From: Roseovarius sp. M141
GTDB lineage: Bacteria; Pseudomonadota; Alphaproteobacteria; Rhodobacterales; Rhodobacteraceae
Reading direction: 5' to 3'
Assembly: GCF_024355225.1 (NCBI RefSeq)
Contig: NZ_VCNH01000008.1
Coordinates: forward strand, 1,426,001 to 1,490,000
Length of the DNA stretch: 64,000 nucleotides
The notes below the pieces were generated by a model that saw only the letters and a program-made list of their open reading frames with translations, had not been told where the DNA came from and made no database searches. The translations under genes and the position numbers were made by a program. How positions within the stretch are numbered: position 1 is the stretch's first letter; each line of letters opens with the position of its first letter. Below are positions 44,792-54,543 of this stretch, piece after piece.

Positions 44792-45952
44792 TTACCGGTG
44801 TTTCAGGTAGCGCAGCGCAGTGCCGGGCAGGCGGCGCAGCACCAACAGGCACAGGCCCGGATATTCAACCTCGCCGGCCAAAAGACGCAGATACGCGCCC
44901 TTCAGGACAGACGAGCGGGCAAAGGCGTGGCAGAATAGCGGATTCAGCCGGGGGGCAAAGATCAGCGGACGCAGACAGACCGCCATGCGCAAGCCGCGGT
45001 GCAAGGGCCGCAGTGCGCGGCGGTAACGGGGCAGGGCGGTATGTGGACGACCGCTTGCAATGGCGGCTGCCGCTGCGGCACCTGCCGCCGCGCCCGATTG
45101 CAGCGCATGCGCGATGCCCTCGCCGGTGATCGGATCGACCAGCCCCGCCGCATCCCCCGCCAGCAGGACACGGTCCCGGCCCGGCATGCGCCTGAAATCC
45201 CCGAAGGGCAGGAAATGGCCCTTGACCGGGCAGGGGCCATCATTCCCCAGCGCGGCACGATAGGCGGACAGCCGCGCCTTAATGTCCGGGTTCGGCGTCT
45301 GTAGCCCGCCGACGCCGATGGTGGTGCTGCGCGTCTTGGGAAAGCGCCAGCCGTAGCCCCAGCTGGCGGCGTCGAAATCGATGCGAATCATGTCCGAGGC
45401 AGGGCCTGCCGGCGCCTCGATCTCCAGTGCGAAGCCTATGCGCGCCGGATCGAACGCCCGCCCGAACAGCGCGCGCGCCACGGCGCTGTTCACCCCGTCT
45501 GCCCCAATCAGGATTTGACCGCTCAGGAGGGTGCCATCCTCCAGCGTGACCGAAGGCGTTTCGGTGTCGATCTGATCGATGCGTCGTCCGGTGAAATCCG
45601 CGACACCCTCAGCCAGCGCAAGGTCCAATAGATGCGCGTCCATGTCCCAGCGCATCGTCAGATAAAGCGTTGGGGTTCGCTCGACCGCGCCGAGCTGCGT
45701 GCCATCTGCGTAGAAGGCAATCTCGCGATGGGGTTGAAAAAGGTCCGGGTCCAGTTCGCCGCCGAAGATCTCGCGGTATTGCGTGCGGGCCCGCCCCGTC
45801 ACCAGCCCGCCGCACAGTTTGGCGCGCGGAAATGCCGCCTTGTCGATCAGCGCGGTACTCAGGCCCGCGCGCCGCGCCGTCATGGCGGCGGCAGCGCCTG
45901 AAGGACCGGCGCCGATGATGAGAACGTCGAAGGATTGGGGCGCGCGGGGCAT
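44792..45952 (-). CDS. Geranylgeranyl-reductase-family flavoprotein
   Basis: This 386-residue FAD enzyme starts FDVLIIGAGPSGAAAAMTARRAG (Rossmann fold), then PRAKLCGGLVTGRA, GADGVNSAVAR and LLAGDAAGLVDPITGEGIAHALQSG, the order found in the ChlP/BchP and geranylgeranyl reductase family. Members reduce isoprenoid double bonds or oxidise menaquinone-type lipids. No photosynthesis gene is next to it, so I do not call it bchP. The stop lies upstream of the csp promoter on the same strand. Precise substrate unknown. Confidence 0.86.
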   Translation of the reverse strand: MPRAPQSFDVLIIGAGPSGAAAAMTARRAGLSTALIDKAAFPRAKLCGGLVTGRARTQYREIFGGELDPDLFQPHREIAFYADGTQLGAVERTPTLYLTMRWDMDAHLLDLALAEGVADFTGRRIDQIDTETPSVTLEDGTLLSGQILIGADGVNSAVARALFGRAFDPARIGFALEIEAPAGPASDMIRIDFDAASWGYGWRFPKTRSTTIGVGGLQTPNPDIKARLSAYRAALGNDGPCPVKGHFLPFGDFRRMPGRDRVLLAGDAAGLVDPITGEGIAHALQSGAAAGAAAAAAIASGRPHTALPRYRRALRPLHRGLRMAVCLRPLIFAPRLNPLFCHAFARSSVLKGAYLRLLAGEVEYPGLCLLVLRRLPGTALRYLKHR

Positions 45953-46119
45953 GGATATGGCTTTAGGCGATTTTGGCCCGTCGTGAAAGGGAGGTTCAGC
46001 ACGGGCAGCTATGGCACAAGTGGCGCCGCTGCAAGGTGAACGCGCGCCCGTTTCGGGGCGCGCGTCAAGTGCGGATGTCAGGCTGGCGGGCCTAGCTCAG
46101 AGCGATATGCGCTCGCAAA

Positions 46120-47787
46120 TTACCGCGCGAACTTCTTGTGCTTCATGCGCTTGGGCTCCAACGCATCCTCGCCGAGGCGACGCTTCTTGTCTTCCTCGTA
46201 ATCCTCGAAGTTGCCCTCGAACCACTCGACATGCGCGTCGCCTTCGAAGGCCAGCATATGTGTGCAGATCCGGTCGAGGAAGAAGCGGTCGTGTGAAATC
46301 ACCACGGCGCAGCCGGCGAAATCGACCAGCGCATCCTCAAGCGCGCGCAGCGTTTCGACGTCCAGATCGTTGGTCGGTTCGTCCAGCAGCAACACGTTGC
46401 CGCCCGAGCGCAAGAGACGCGCCATGTGAACGCGGTTCCGCTCGCCGCCCGAAAGCAGCGATACCTTTTTCTGCTGATCGCCGCCCTTGAAGTTGAAGGC
46501 GCCGCAATAGGCGCGCGCGTTCACTTCGGCGTCGCCCAGCTTGATGATATCCTGACCGTCGGCGATTGCCTCCCATACGTTATCGTTGGGGTTCAGATCG
46601 TCACGCGACTGGTCGACATAGCTCAGATCAACCGTTGTGCCGAATTCGATGGTCCCGGCGTCGGGTTCTTCTTGTCCGGTCAGCATCTTGAACAGCGTCG
46701 ATTTACCGGCGCCGTTCGGGCCGATCACCCCGACGATGCCACCCGGCGGCAGCGAGAAGCTGAGGTTTTCGATCAGCAGCCTGTCGCCCATCGCCTTGCG
46801 CAGGCCCTCGACCTCGATCACCTTCTGCCCGAGGCGCTGACCGTTCGGGATGACAATCTGGGCGCGGGCCAGTTTTTCGCGCTCGGACTGGCCTGCCATC
46901 TCGTTGTAGGCGTTGATGCGCGCCTTGGATTTGGCCTGCCGCGCCTTGGCGCCCTGACGCATCCATTCCAGTTCGCGCTCCAGCGTCTTTTGCTTGGACT
47001 TGTCTTCGCGCGATTCCTGCATCAGGCGCTTGGCCTTCTGCTCCAGCCAGGCTGAATAATTGCCCTCATACGGGATGCCGCGACCGCGGTCGATCTCTAG
47101 GATCCAGCTGGTGATGTCGTCCAGGAAATAGCGGTCATGGGTGACGATCAGGATTGTGCCCTTGTAGGCCATCAGGTGCTGTTGCAGCCAGGCGATCGTC
47201 TCGGCATCCAGGTGGTTGGTCGGTTCGTCCAGCAGCAGCATGTCGGGCGCCTGCAACAGCAGCTTGCACAGGGCGACGCGGCGTTTTTCACCGCCCGACA
47301 GGCTGTCGATATCGGCGTCATCCGCCGGGCAGCGCAGCGCGCCCATCGAGATGTCGATCTGGCTGTCCAGATCCCACAGGTTTTCGGCGTCGATCTGGTC
47401 CTGAAGGGTCGTCATCTCCTCCATCAACTCGTCGGAATAATCCTCGGCGATCTGCATTGCGATTTCGTTAAATCGCTCCAGCTTGGCCAGTTTGGTGGCG
47501 ACGCCCAGCATCACGTTCTCGCGTACCGACATGGATGCATCCAGCTGCGGCTCCTGCGGCAGATAGCCGACGGTCGCGTCCTTGGCGGCCCATGCCTCGC
47601 CGGTGAAATCCTTGTCTATGCCGGCCATGATTTTCAGCAGGGTCGATTTGCCCGAGCCGTTGACGCCGACGACACCGATCTTCACGCCGGGAAGAAAGCT
47701 GAGATGAATATTCTCAAAGCATTTCTTGCCGCCGGGATAGGCCTTGGACACGTCTTGCATGTGATAGACGTACTGATTGGCTGCCAT
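46120..47787 (-). CDS. ettA: Energy-dependent translational throttle protein EttA (ABC-F)
   Basis: This 555-residue ABC-F protein has two ATPase domains without membrane helices. Domain 1: GVNGSGKSTLLKIMAG, LSGGEKRRVALCKLLL, LLDEPTNHLD; domain 2: GPNGAGKSTLFKMLTG, LSGGERNRVHMARLL, LLDEPTNDLD. The interdomain linker (EREKLARAQIVIPNGQRLG and the basic stretch before it) and the arm are as in EttA. It binds the ribosomal E site and gates first peptide bond formation by ATP/ADP ratio. I start at 47787 (MAANQYVYHMQDVSK); the upstream frame adds 14 residues. Confidence 0.95.
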   Translation of the reverse strand: MAANQYVYHMQDVSKAYPGGKKCFENIHLSFLPGVKIGVVGVNGSGKSTLLKIMAGIDKDFTGEAWAAKDATVGYLPQEPQLDASMSVRENVMLGVATKLAKLERFNEIAMQIAEDYSDELMEEMTTLQDQIDAENLWDLDSQIDISMGALRCPADDADIDSLSGGEKRRVALCKLLLQAPDMLLLDEPTNHLDAETIAWLQQHLMAYKGTILIVTHDRYFLDDITSWILEIDRGRGIPYEGNYSAWLEQKAKRLMQESREDKSKQKTLERELEWMRQGAKARQAKSKARINAYNEMAGQSEREKLARAQIVIPNGQRLGQKVIEVEGLRKAMGDRLLIENLSFSLPPGGIVGVIGPNGAGKSTLFKMLTGQEEPDAGTIEFGTTVDLSYVDQSRDDLNPNDNVWEAIADGQDIIKLGDAEVNARAYCGAFNFKGGDQQKKVSLLSGGERNRVHMARLLRSGGNVLLLDEPTNDLDVETLRALEDALVDFAGCAVVISHDRFFLDRICTHMLAFEGDAHVEWFEGNFEDYEEDKKRRLGEDALEPKRMKHKKFAR

Positions 47788-48055
47788 GATCGCGCTTTCC
47801 GTTCTGAGAGGGCCGTCCGGGACGGCCAAGGTCAGCGCTCATGTAACCGTCCGGACGGGTGAATTCAAATGAAGTTATCGCTTTGGCGATCGGCGCAGGC
47901 TATCCAGCTGCCCGTGGGGGCGATGCCGTCGGCAACCACCTGAAGCCGCAGCAGTGCGCAGAGTCGGCAGGCCATGACACCGCGCTTGATATATCGGGTG
48001 GCTTTCGCGCCGCTTTCTGATAGGAAAATCAACGAATTTTAGGAGTTTGTCGGCC
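47788..48055. other. Divergent spacer between ettA and nadD
   Basis: 268 bases without a supported gene. AT-richer patches (TTGATATATC near 47989 and GATAGGAAAATCAACGAATTTT near 48018) could carry promoters for nadD, but I see no good -35/-10 pair. Confidence 0.35.
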
Positions 48056-48679
48056 ATGTCCGCCCCTGCCACGCATCCCAATGCGCGCATCGTGCTGCCG
48101 CCCTGCCGACGCGGCCATGTGATCGGCCTTTTGGGCGGCTCGTTCGATCCGCCGCATGCGGGGCATGTCCACATCACGCGCGAGGCGCTGAAACGGTTCG
48201 GGCTGGATGCCGTCTGGTGGCTGGTCAGCCCCGGCAATCCGCTTAAAGAGCGCGGCCCGGCCCCGCTGGCGCGGCGGATGGAGGCATCGCGCGCCATCAT
48301 GCAGCATCCCCGCGTGCATATCAGCGATTTCGAGGCGCAGATTGGCGCGCGCTACACTGCCCGGACACTGGCGACGCTGCGCGCGGCGCGGCGGGATCTG
48401 AATTTTGTCTGGCTGATGGGGGCGGATAACATGGCGCAGTTCCACCTTTGGCAGGATTGGCGTCAGATCATGGAAACGGTCCCGATCGGCATCCTCGCAC
48501 GGCCCGGCGCGCGGCTGGAGGCGCGCGCATCGGTTGCCGCGCGCATGTACGAGCGTGCGCGCGTTCCCACGAGCCATGCGCGCGGGTTGGGACGCATGCA
48601 GGCACCGGCGTGGTGCTTTGCCAATGTGCCGATGCTGGCGCTGTCCTCGACCCGGCTGCGCGAGGCGGGCGCGTGGTAG
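48056..48679 (+). CDS. nadD: Nicotinate-nucleotide adenylyltransferase
   Basis: This 207-residue enzyme adenylates nicotinate mononucleotide in NAD synthesis. It has the nucleotidyltransferase motif [23 protein letters not shown], then [26 protein letters not shown] and the C-terminal LSSTRLRE. I start at the ATG at 48056, ten bases past AGGAG; an in-frame TTG at 48047 is too close to that site. In many genomes nadD is next to rsfS (obgE-proA-nadD); here no such genes are beside it. dacB follows after 73 bases. Confidence 0.94.
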   Translation: MSAPATHPNARIVLPPCRRGHVIGLLGGSFDPPHAGHVHITREALKRFGLDAVWWLVSPGNPLKERGPAPLARRMEASRAIMQHPRVHISDFEAQIGARYTARTLATLRAARRDLNFVWLMGADNMAQFHLWQDWRQIMETVPIGILARPGARLEARASVAARMYERARVPTSHARGLGRMQAPAWCFANVPMLALSSTRLREAGAW

Positions 48680-48752
48680 GGCGCGAAAACGTGAGCAATG
48701 CGCGTTCAGATGATGATTGCAGGCGCCGCGCCTCTTGGATTAAATCCCGCCC

Positions 48753-50255
48753 ATGACGTATTCCTTTTCCAGACGGCTGTTCCTGGGCGGCGCGCTGTCG
48801 GCCCTTGCGGCGGCGGGCCATGCCGGCGCGCCTGCCGTATCATTGCGCCCGCAACTGCGCCCCAAGGGGCTGGTCGGGCCGGATGGCCGCCCGCGTCCGC
48901 CAGAGGCGCAGGATCTGATCGACGCCGCACGGCTGGACGGCAAGGTCGGCTATGCGGTTATCGACATGCGCAGCGGTGCAACGCTGGAGGCGCGCAATGG
49001 CGCCACGGGGATGCTGCCCGCCAGCGTGACCAAGGCGATTACCGCCCTTTATGCGCTGGATGCGCTGGGTCCCACCTACCGGTTCAGCACGCGGTTGGTG
49101 GCGACGGGGCCGGTCAATGACGGCTTCATTCAGGGCGATCTGGTGCTGGTCGGTGGCGGCGATCCGGTGCTGGACACAGATGCGCTGGCCGGTATGGCCC
49201 AGCAGTTGAAGGCGGCAGGCGTGCGCGGCCTGACCGGCGATTTCCGCGTTTTCGGCGGCGCGCTGCCGTTCGAGCGGTTCATCGACGCAACGCAACCCAA
49301 TCAGGTTGGCTATAACCCGGCAGTGTCGGGGCTGAACCTGAATTTCAACCGGGTGCATTTCGGGTGGGAGCGCGCGTCGAGCGGCTATACGGTAACGATG
49401 GAAGCCCGCTCGGCCAAGTTCCGCCCGGCGGTGCAGGTCGCGCGGATGATGGTCGAGGACCGCTCCGGGCCGATCTATACCTATAGCGACGGCGGCGATC
49501 ACGACCAATGGACGGTCGCGCGGTCTGCCTTGGGCAAATCGGGCGCGCGGTGGCTGCCGGTGCGCTATCCCGACAGCTATGCCGGGGAAGTGTTTGCCAG
49601 TCTCGCGCGGGCGCAGGGGATCACGCTGGAGCGCGCCAAGGTGCAAGCCGCCGCGCCTTCGGGCGAGACGCTCGTCAGCCACCACAGCGATCCGCTGCCC
49701 GTTATCCTGAAGGGGATGCTGAAATACTCCAATAACCTCACCGCCGAGCTGGTCGGCATGACTGCGACCGTGGCGCGGGTGGGGCGCGCCGATTCGCTGG
49801 CCGCCTCGGCGCGTGAAATGACGGCATGGGTGCGCGCCGATCTGGGAATGGAGGGGGCGACGCTGGTCGATCATTCGGGGCTGGGATCAGCCTCGCGGGT
49901 CAGTGCGCGCGCGATGGCGCGGATGCTGGTCGCGTCCAGCCGTCACGCCGCGCTGCTCCCGATGCTGAAACCCTTTGTTATGCGCAACGCAGATGGCCAG
50001 CCCGACGCCCGCCACCCCATAAACGTAGAGGCCAAGACCGGCACACTGCATTTCGTCAGCGCACTGGCGGGCTACGCGACCGGCCCGTCCGGACGGCCGC
50101 TGGCCTTTGCCATCTTCACCCATGATGCGGGCAGCCGCGTCGGTCTGGAGACCTCGAACGACGACCGCCCACCCGGCGCGGCCGCATGGAACCGCCGCGC
50201 CAAGAAACTGCAACAAGCCCTGATCGAGCGCTGGAACGCCGCCTACGGCGTCTGA
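48753..50255 (+). CDS. dacB: D-alanyl-D-alanine carboxypeptidase/endopeptidase (PBP4, S13)
   Basis: This 500-residue low-molecular-mass penicillin-binding protein trims peptidoglycan stem peptides in the periplasm. The N-terminus is a Tat-like leader, FSRRLFLGGALSALAAAG. Active-site motifs are SVTK (Ser91, Lys94), YSNN in MLKYSNNLTAELVG, and KTGTLHFV. A large insert domain between the first and second motifs is normal for class C PBP4. Possible cotranscription with nadD. Its C-terminus converges with the flavin oxidase, 30 bases between stops. Confidence 0.93.
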   Translation: MTYSFSRRLFLGGALSALAAAGHAGAPAVSLRPQLRPKGLVGPDGRPRPPEAQDLIDAARLDGKVGYAVIDMRSGATLEARNGATGMLPASVTKAITALYALDALGPTYRFSTRLVATGPVNDGFIQGDLVLVGGGDPVLDTDALAGMAQQLKAAGVRGLTGDFRVFGGALPFERFIDATQPNQVGYNPAVSGLNLNFNRVHFGWERASSGYTVTMEARSAKFRPAVQVARMMVEDRSGPIYTYSDGGDHDQWTVARSALGKSGARWLPVRYPDSYAGEVFASLARAQGITLERAKVQAAAPSGETLVSHHSDPLPVILKGMLKYSNNLTAELVGMTATVARVGRADSLAASAREMTAWVRADLGMEGATLVDHSGLGSASRVSARAMARMLVASSRHAALLPMLKPFVMRNADGQPDARHPINVEAKTGTLHFVSALAGYATGPSGRPLAFAIFTHDAGSRVGLETSNDDRPPGAAAWNRRAKKLQQALIERWNAAYGV

Positions 50256-50285
50256 TCACCTTACTTGTGGCATGATGCCGGATCT

Positions 50286-51392
50286 CTACAGTCCTTCGGC
50301 CACCCAATCGGCGATAGCCAGCGACGATGTCAGCCCCGGGCTTTCGATGCCAAATAGGTTTACCAGCCCCGGGATGCAGTGGCGCGCTGCCGTATCAATG
50401 CGGAAGTCCCGGGCAGGGGCGCCCGGACCGGACAGCTTGGGGCGGATGCCGCAATAGCTGGGGTGCAGGTCATCCGCTGGAAGGCCGGGCCAATAGGCTT
50501 TGATCTTCTGCGCAAAAACCGCCCGGTTTGAGGCATTGACGGCGTAGACCGGTCTGTCGATCCACTCCACATCCGGCCCAAACCGCATGCTGCCAGCCAG
50601 ATCGAGCGTCAGGTGAACGCCCAGTCCCCCCGGTTCCGGGACCGGATAGACCAGATGAGAGAATCGCGGTCGCCCGGACAGGGTGAAATAGCTGCCTCTG
50701 GCGAAATGCGTCTCGGGGATATGTCGCGGGTCCAGCCCGTCGATCCGACTGGCAACCTCGCTGGCCCAAAGGCCCGCAGCATTGACAAGCTGGCCTGCCT
50801 TGAGTTCGAAAACCTCGCCACTTTGCCGATCCTTGGTGACGATTTCAAAACCCTTCCCAGTCGCGCGTATCGACAGAACCTGAGTGTTGAGGCTGAGCAT
50901 GGCGCCCTTAGCCTCGGCATCGCCGAGCAATGCCAGCATCAGCGCGTGACTGTCGATGATACCCGTCGACGGCGACATCAGCGCCGCCTTGCAGCGCAGG
51001 TCAGGTTCCAGCGTGGCAACCTGCGCGGCGTCCATCAGGTGTAAATCGGATACACCGCAATCTGCGGCCTGTTTACGGATCTCCCCCAGCCTTGCGACCT
51101 GAGCGGATTCGGTGGCGACGATCAGCTTGCCGCATTGGCTGTGCGGAATGGCCCGCGTGCGCGCGTAATCGTAGAGCAGCGCGCGCCCCTCGACGCATAA
51201 ACGCGCCTTCAGGCTGCCCGCAGTGTAGTAGATCCCCGCATGAATGACCTCTGAATTGCGCGAACTGGTTTCGGTGCCGAACGCGCCCGCCTGCTCGAGT
51301 ATCAGAACTTCCTTGCCGGATTCGGCCAACCGCCTCGCAATTGCAAGCCCGACGACACCGGCGCCGACAACGATATATTCAACTTTGTCCAT
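50286..51392 (-). CDS. FAD-dependent L-2-hydroxyglutarate oxidase-like protein
   Basis: This 368-residue DAO-family flavoprotein starts EYIVVGAGVVGLAIARRLAESG, then SSRNSEVIHAGIYYTAGSLKARLC, the hallmark of LhgO/L2HGDH-type enzymes that oxidise L-2-hydroxyglutarate to 2-oxoglutarate. Other parts are LVNAAGLWASEVA and the late FGIESPGLTSSLAIADWV. The stand-alone gene is at the edge of a region of lower GC content. Glycerol-3-phosphate dehydrogenase-like activity is an alternative but less likely. Confidence 0.88.
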   Translation of the reverse strand: MDKVEYIVVGAGVVGLAIARRLAESGKEVLILEQAGAFGTETSSRNSEVIHAGIYYTAGSLKARLCVEGRALLYDYARTRAIPHSQCGKLIVATESAQVARLGEIRKQAADCGVSDLHLMDAAQVATLEPDLRCKAALMSPSTGIIDSHALMLALLGDAEAKGAMLSLNTQVLSIRATGKGFEIVTKDRQSGEVFELKAGQLVNAAGLWASEVASRIDGLDPRHIPETHFARGSYFTLSGRPRFSHLVYPVPEPGGLGVHLTLDLAGSMRFGPDVEWIDRPVYAVNASNRAVFAQKIKAYWPGLPADDLHPSYCGIRPKLSGPGAPARDFRIDTAARHCIPGLVNLFGIESPGLTSSLAIADWVAEGL

Positions 51393-51851
51393 GACTGCGG
51401 TGCCGAAACAGGCTCTTCAAGGGTTTTCGGATCGTCGATGACCGCTGTCTGTTTCGCAAGGACGATTTTGCAATTGTTTAGAATATTTACCTGATCGGCT
51501 GGCATTCAGAATGCGCGGCGTCGATCGCCTTGCGCTGGAGAATATTGCCAGCTGCGCCTTCCTCTCCGATTTTATCAGTGACCCAGGTGATGAGACCGCC
51601 GGATGCAGCTGTCATGGGGCCATGGCAATGATCCGCCTGAATATCGGCAAGGCGGGCCAGCGGACGTGGGCAAGGCAATCGTCGAAAAGCGTTAAGATAT
51701 TGATGGAAATTATATATCTGCATCACCGCCCCCCCTTACCGGGAAGGTACGGCAAACAGTGGATGCAAGAAGAAAGTAGCGGCCATTGGGATAACTCGCA
51801 TAATACCCCCTTGCGGCCCACGTCCGAAAACCCTAAGAAAACCGTGGCTTC
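51393..51851. other. 459-base spacer upstream of tRNA-Cys, no supported gene
   Basis: A lower-GC stretch. The longest minus-strand frame (51487-51726, 79 codons) has no family resemblance I know and only a weak ribosome site. The sequence just before the tRNA (about 51700-51850) is relatively AT-rich (GATATTGATGGAAATTATATATC) and may hold the tRNA promoter. Confidence 0.35.
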
Positions 51852-51925
51852 GGCGAGTTGGCGGAGTGGTTACGTAGCGGATTGCAAATCCGTGCACAGG
51901 GGTTCGATTCCCCTACTCGCCTCCA
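51852..51925 (+). tRNA. tRNA-Cys (anticodon GCA)
   Basis: The acceptor stem pairs GGCGAGT with ACTCGCC, discriminator T, and CCA is encoded. The anticodon arm is GCGGA-TTGCAAA-TCCGT with anticodon GCA, and the T arm is CAGGGGTTCGATTCCCCT (T loop TTCGATT). Length 74 with CCA. Confidence 0.97.
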
Positions 51926-52236
51926 ATGTTTTCAGTGACTTATGATTTTGCGGACGACCTGATCCCGGTCGGCGTCGCGATATCTGATCGCATCGCGCGT
52001 GACATTCTGGGAGCCACAGAAGCGGCCTTTTCGGCTTTAGCTGTTTCAGATGGTGGCGCAGGGCTGGAAACAGGCGAGCGCGGCCGGGGCGAATCGATGT
52101 CGGGCCTTGACGGCTCCGCCGCCAGTCGAGACAAGGTAGAGCGGTCTATTTACCATGACAGGGGCAGCACAGGCTCTGCCAGCAAAGGGCACTGTCCATA
52201 GAGACCAATTGTTACTTTCCTCTAGGGGTGTGCTCC
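51926..52236. other. 311-base spacer between tRNA-Cys and the decarboxylase gene
   Basis: A frame of 91 codons starts directly at the tRNA end but looks non-coding (Gly/Ser-rich, no known motif), and I do not accept it. The part close to the next gene (CCAATTGTTACTTTCC near 52205) is AT-richer and may carry a promoter. No attachment-site repeat of the tRNA 3' end was seen. Confidence 0.4.
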
Positions 52237-54543
52237 ATGAAATTCCGCTTTCCTATCGTCATCATTGATGAAGATTTCCGTTCAGACAATTCGTCCGGTC
52301 TGGGCATTCGCGCCGTCGCCGATGCCATCGAAAGCGAAGGGTTCGAAGTTCTGGGCACCACCACTTATGGCGACCTGTCGCAGTTCGCCCAGCAGCAATC
52401 GCGCGCATCTGCGTTCGTTTTGTCCATCGACGACGAAGAATTCACGCCCGGGCCCGATATGGACCCTGCGGTACTTAACCTGCGCAATTTCATCCAGGAA
52501 GTGCGCAGGAAAAACGAAGACGTGCCGATCTACATTTACGGCGAAACCAAAACCAGCCGCCATTTACCAAATGATATCCTGCGCGAATTGCATGGCTTTA
52601 TTCACATGTTCGAGGACACGCCTGAATTCGTGGCGCGCCATATCATCCGCGAGGCCAAGGCGTATCTTGAGGGAACAAAGCCGCCGTTCTTCAAGGCGCT
52701 TCTCGAATATGCGGCCGACGGGTCGTATTCGTGGCACTGTCCGGGGCATTCCGGTGGTGTGGCATTTCTGAAAAGCCCGGTCGGCCAGATGTATCATCAG
52801 TTCTACGGTGAAAACATGCTGCGCGCGGATGTGTGCAATGCCGTAGAGGAGCTGGGCCAACTGCTGGATCACAACGGCGCAATCGGTGCGTCCGAGCGCA
52901 ACGCCGCGCGCATTTTCAACGCCGACCACTGCTTCTTTGTGACCAACGGCACCAGCACGTCCAACAAGATGGTCTGGCACCACACGGTCGCCCCCGGTGA
53001 TGTCGTTGTGGTGGACCGCAATTGCCATAAATCCATCCTGCACAGCATCATCATGACAGGCGCCATTCCGGTGTTCCTGAAACCCACGCGCAACCATTAC
53101 GGCATCATCGGCCCGATCCAGAAATCCGAGTTCGAGATCGAGGCGATCCGGGAGAAAATTCGCGCCAATCCGTTGTTGGCCCACTTGGATGCCGACACCG
53201 TCAAGCCGCGCATCATGACGCTGACACAATCCACCTATGACGGGGTTTTGTACAACACCGAAACCATCAAGGACCTGCTGGACGGCTATATCGATAACCT
53301 GCATTTTGACGAGGCTTGGTTGCCGCACGCGTCGTTCCATCCCTTTTACGGCAATTTTCACTCCATGGGCCGCGAACGCGAACGCCCGCGTCATTCGGTG
53401 ACATACGCAACCCAGTCGATTCATAAACTGCTGGCAGGCATTTCGCAGGCCAGCCACGTGTTGGTGCAAGATAGCCATGACACCAAATTGGACCGCCATT
53501 TGTTCAACGAAGCGTATCTGATGCATACATCTACCAGCCCGCAATACAGCATCATCGCCAGTTGCGATGTGGCGGCGGCCATGATGGAACCTCCGGGCGG
53601 TCGGGCGCTGGTCGAGGAAAGCATTCTGGAATCCCTCGATTTCCGCCGCGCCATGCGCAAGGTCGACGACGAATACGGCGACGATGATTGGTGGTTCCAG
53701 GTCTGGGGGCCAGAGGCGCTGAACGACGAAGGCGTGGACGATCAAAAAAACTGGGTTCTCAAACGCACGGACGCCGAAGGCGTGCAGGCAGCAGACGGCG
53801 AAGACAGCTGGCATGCGTTCGGCGACATGGCGCCGGGATTCAACATGCTGGACCCGATCAAAGCCACGCTGATCACGCCCGGCCTTAATCTGGATGGTCA
53901 GTTCGAAGACACGGGTATCCCCGCGTCCATCGTCACCAAGTATTTGTCCGAGCATGGCGTGGTTGTTGAAAAGACCGGGCTTTACAGCTTCTTCATCCTG
54001 TTCACGATTGGCATCACCAAGGGCCGCTGGAACTCTTTGCTGACCGAATTGCAGCAGTTCAAGGACGATTACGACAAGAACCTGCCGATGTGGCGCACTA
54101 TGCCGAAATTCTGCGCCCAACATCCGCGCTATGAAAACATGGGGCTGCGCGATCTGTGCCAGCATGTTCATTCGCTCTATGCGAAATACGGTGTGGCTGT
54201 GCTGTCGACAGATATGTATCTGAGCGATCTTACCCCGCTGATGACGCCCACGGATGCGTTTTCACATATCGCCGCGCGTACCACGCAGCGGGTGCCGATT
54301 GATGATCTTGAGGGGCGGATAACCACCAGCCTTGTGACACCTTATCCTCCGGGAATTCCCCTGCTGATCCCCGGTGAGGTGTTCAACAAGAAGATCGTTG
54401 AGTATCTCAAGTTCAACAGGGCGTTTGCGCGGGAATGTCCGGGGTTTGAGACCGATATCCATGGCCTCGTTCAAGAGCCGGATGACACTGGCCAGATGCA
54501 GTATTTTGCAGATTGTGTTGCGTTGGAGCGTGCGCCAACTTGA
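52237..54543 (+). CDS. Orn/Lys/Arg decarboxylase (fold type I PLP enzyme)
   Basis: This 768-residue protein has the biodegradative decarboxylase layout: an N-terminal receiver-like wing domain (MKFRFPIVIIDEDFRSDNS..., about 1-130), then the aminotransferase-like core with WHCPGHSGGVAFLKSPVG, NGTSTSNKMVWHHTVAPGDVVVVDRNCHKS, DEAWLPHASFHPFYG and the PLP lysine in ATQSIHKLLAGISQASH, and a C-terminal domain with VTPYPPGIPLLIPGE. It most resembles arginine or lysine decarboxylases, used for polyamine synthesis or acid tolerance. Substrate not fixed by sequence. Start at 52237 with TAGGGG 9 bases ahead. No antiporter gene is adjacent. Confidence 0.9.
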   Translation: MKFRFPIVIIDEDFRSDNSSGLGIRAVADAIESEGFEVLGTTTYGDLSQFAQQQSRASAFVLSIDDEEFTPGPDMDPAVLNLRNFIQEVRRKNEDVPIYIYGETKTSRHLPNDILRELHGFIHMFEDTPEFVARHIIREAKAYLEGTKPPFFKALLEYAADGSYSWHCPGHSGGVAFLKSPVGQMYHQFYGENMLRADVCNAVEELGQLLDHNGAIGASERNAARIFNADHCFFVTNGTSTSNKMVWHHTVAPGDVVVVDRNCHKSILHSIIMTGAIPVFLKPTRNHYGIIGPIQKSEFEIEAIREKIRANPLLAHLDADTVKPRIMTLTQSTYDGVLYNTETIKDLLDGYIDNLHFDEAWLPHASFHPFYGNFHSMGRERERPRHSVTYATQSIHKLLAGISQASHVLVQDSHDTKLDRHLFNEAYLMHTSTSPQYSIIASCDVAAAMMEPPGGRALVEESILESLDFRRAMRKVDDEYGDDDWWFQVWGPEALNDEGVDDQKNWVLKRTDAEGVQAADGEDSWHAFGDMAPGFNMLDPIKATLITPGLNLDGQFEDTGIPASIVTKYLSEHGVVVEKTGLYSFFILFTIGITKGRWNSLLTELQQFKDDYDKNLPMWRTMPKFCAQHPRYENMGLRDLCQHVHSLYAKYGVAVLSTDMYLSDLTPLMTPTDAFSHIAARTTQRVPIDDLEGRITTSLVTPYPPGIPLLIPGEVFNKKIVEYLKFNRAFARECPGFETDIHGLVQEPDDTGQMQYFADCVALERAPT

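Noticed and set aside
44592..44852. 86-codon minus-strand frame across the csp leader
   Set aside because: Overlaps the csp start and promoter candidate and the end of the flavoprotein gene; no motif.
44792..45952. Calling the flavoprotein BchP (photosynthetic geranylgeranyl reductase)
   Set aside because: Family motifs fit only the wider group and no photosynthesis gene is near, so the specific name is not supported.
51926..52201. 91-codon frame starting directly at the end of tRNA-Cys
   Set aside because: Starts at the CCA end of the tRNA without a ribosome site, Gly/Ser-rich, no family resemblance.
52564..54171. 535-codon minus-strand frame opposite the decarboxylase
   Set aside because: Antisense shadow; the plus-strand gene has the PLP lysine and other family motifs.
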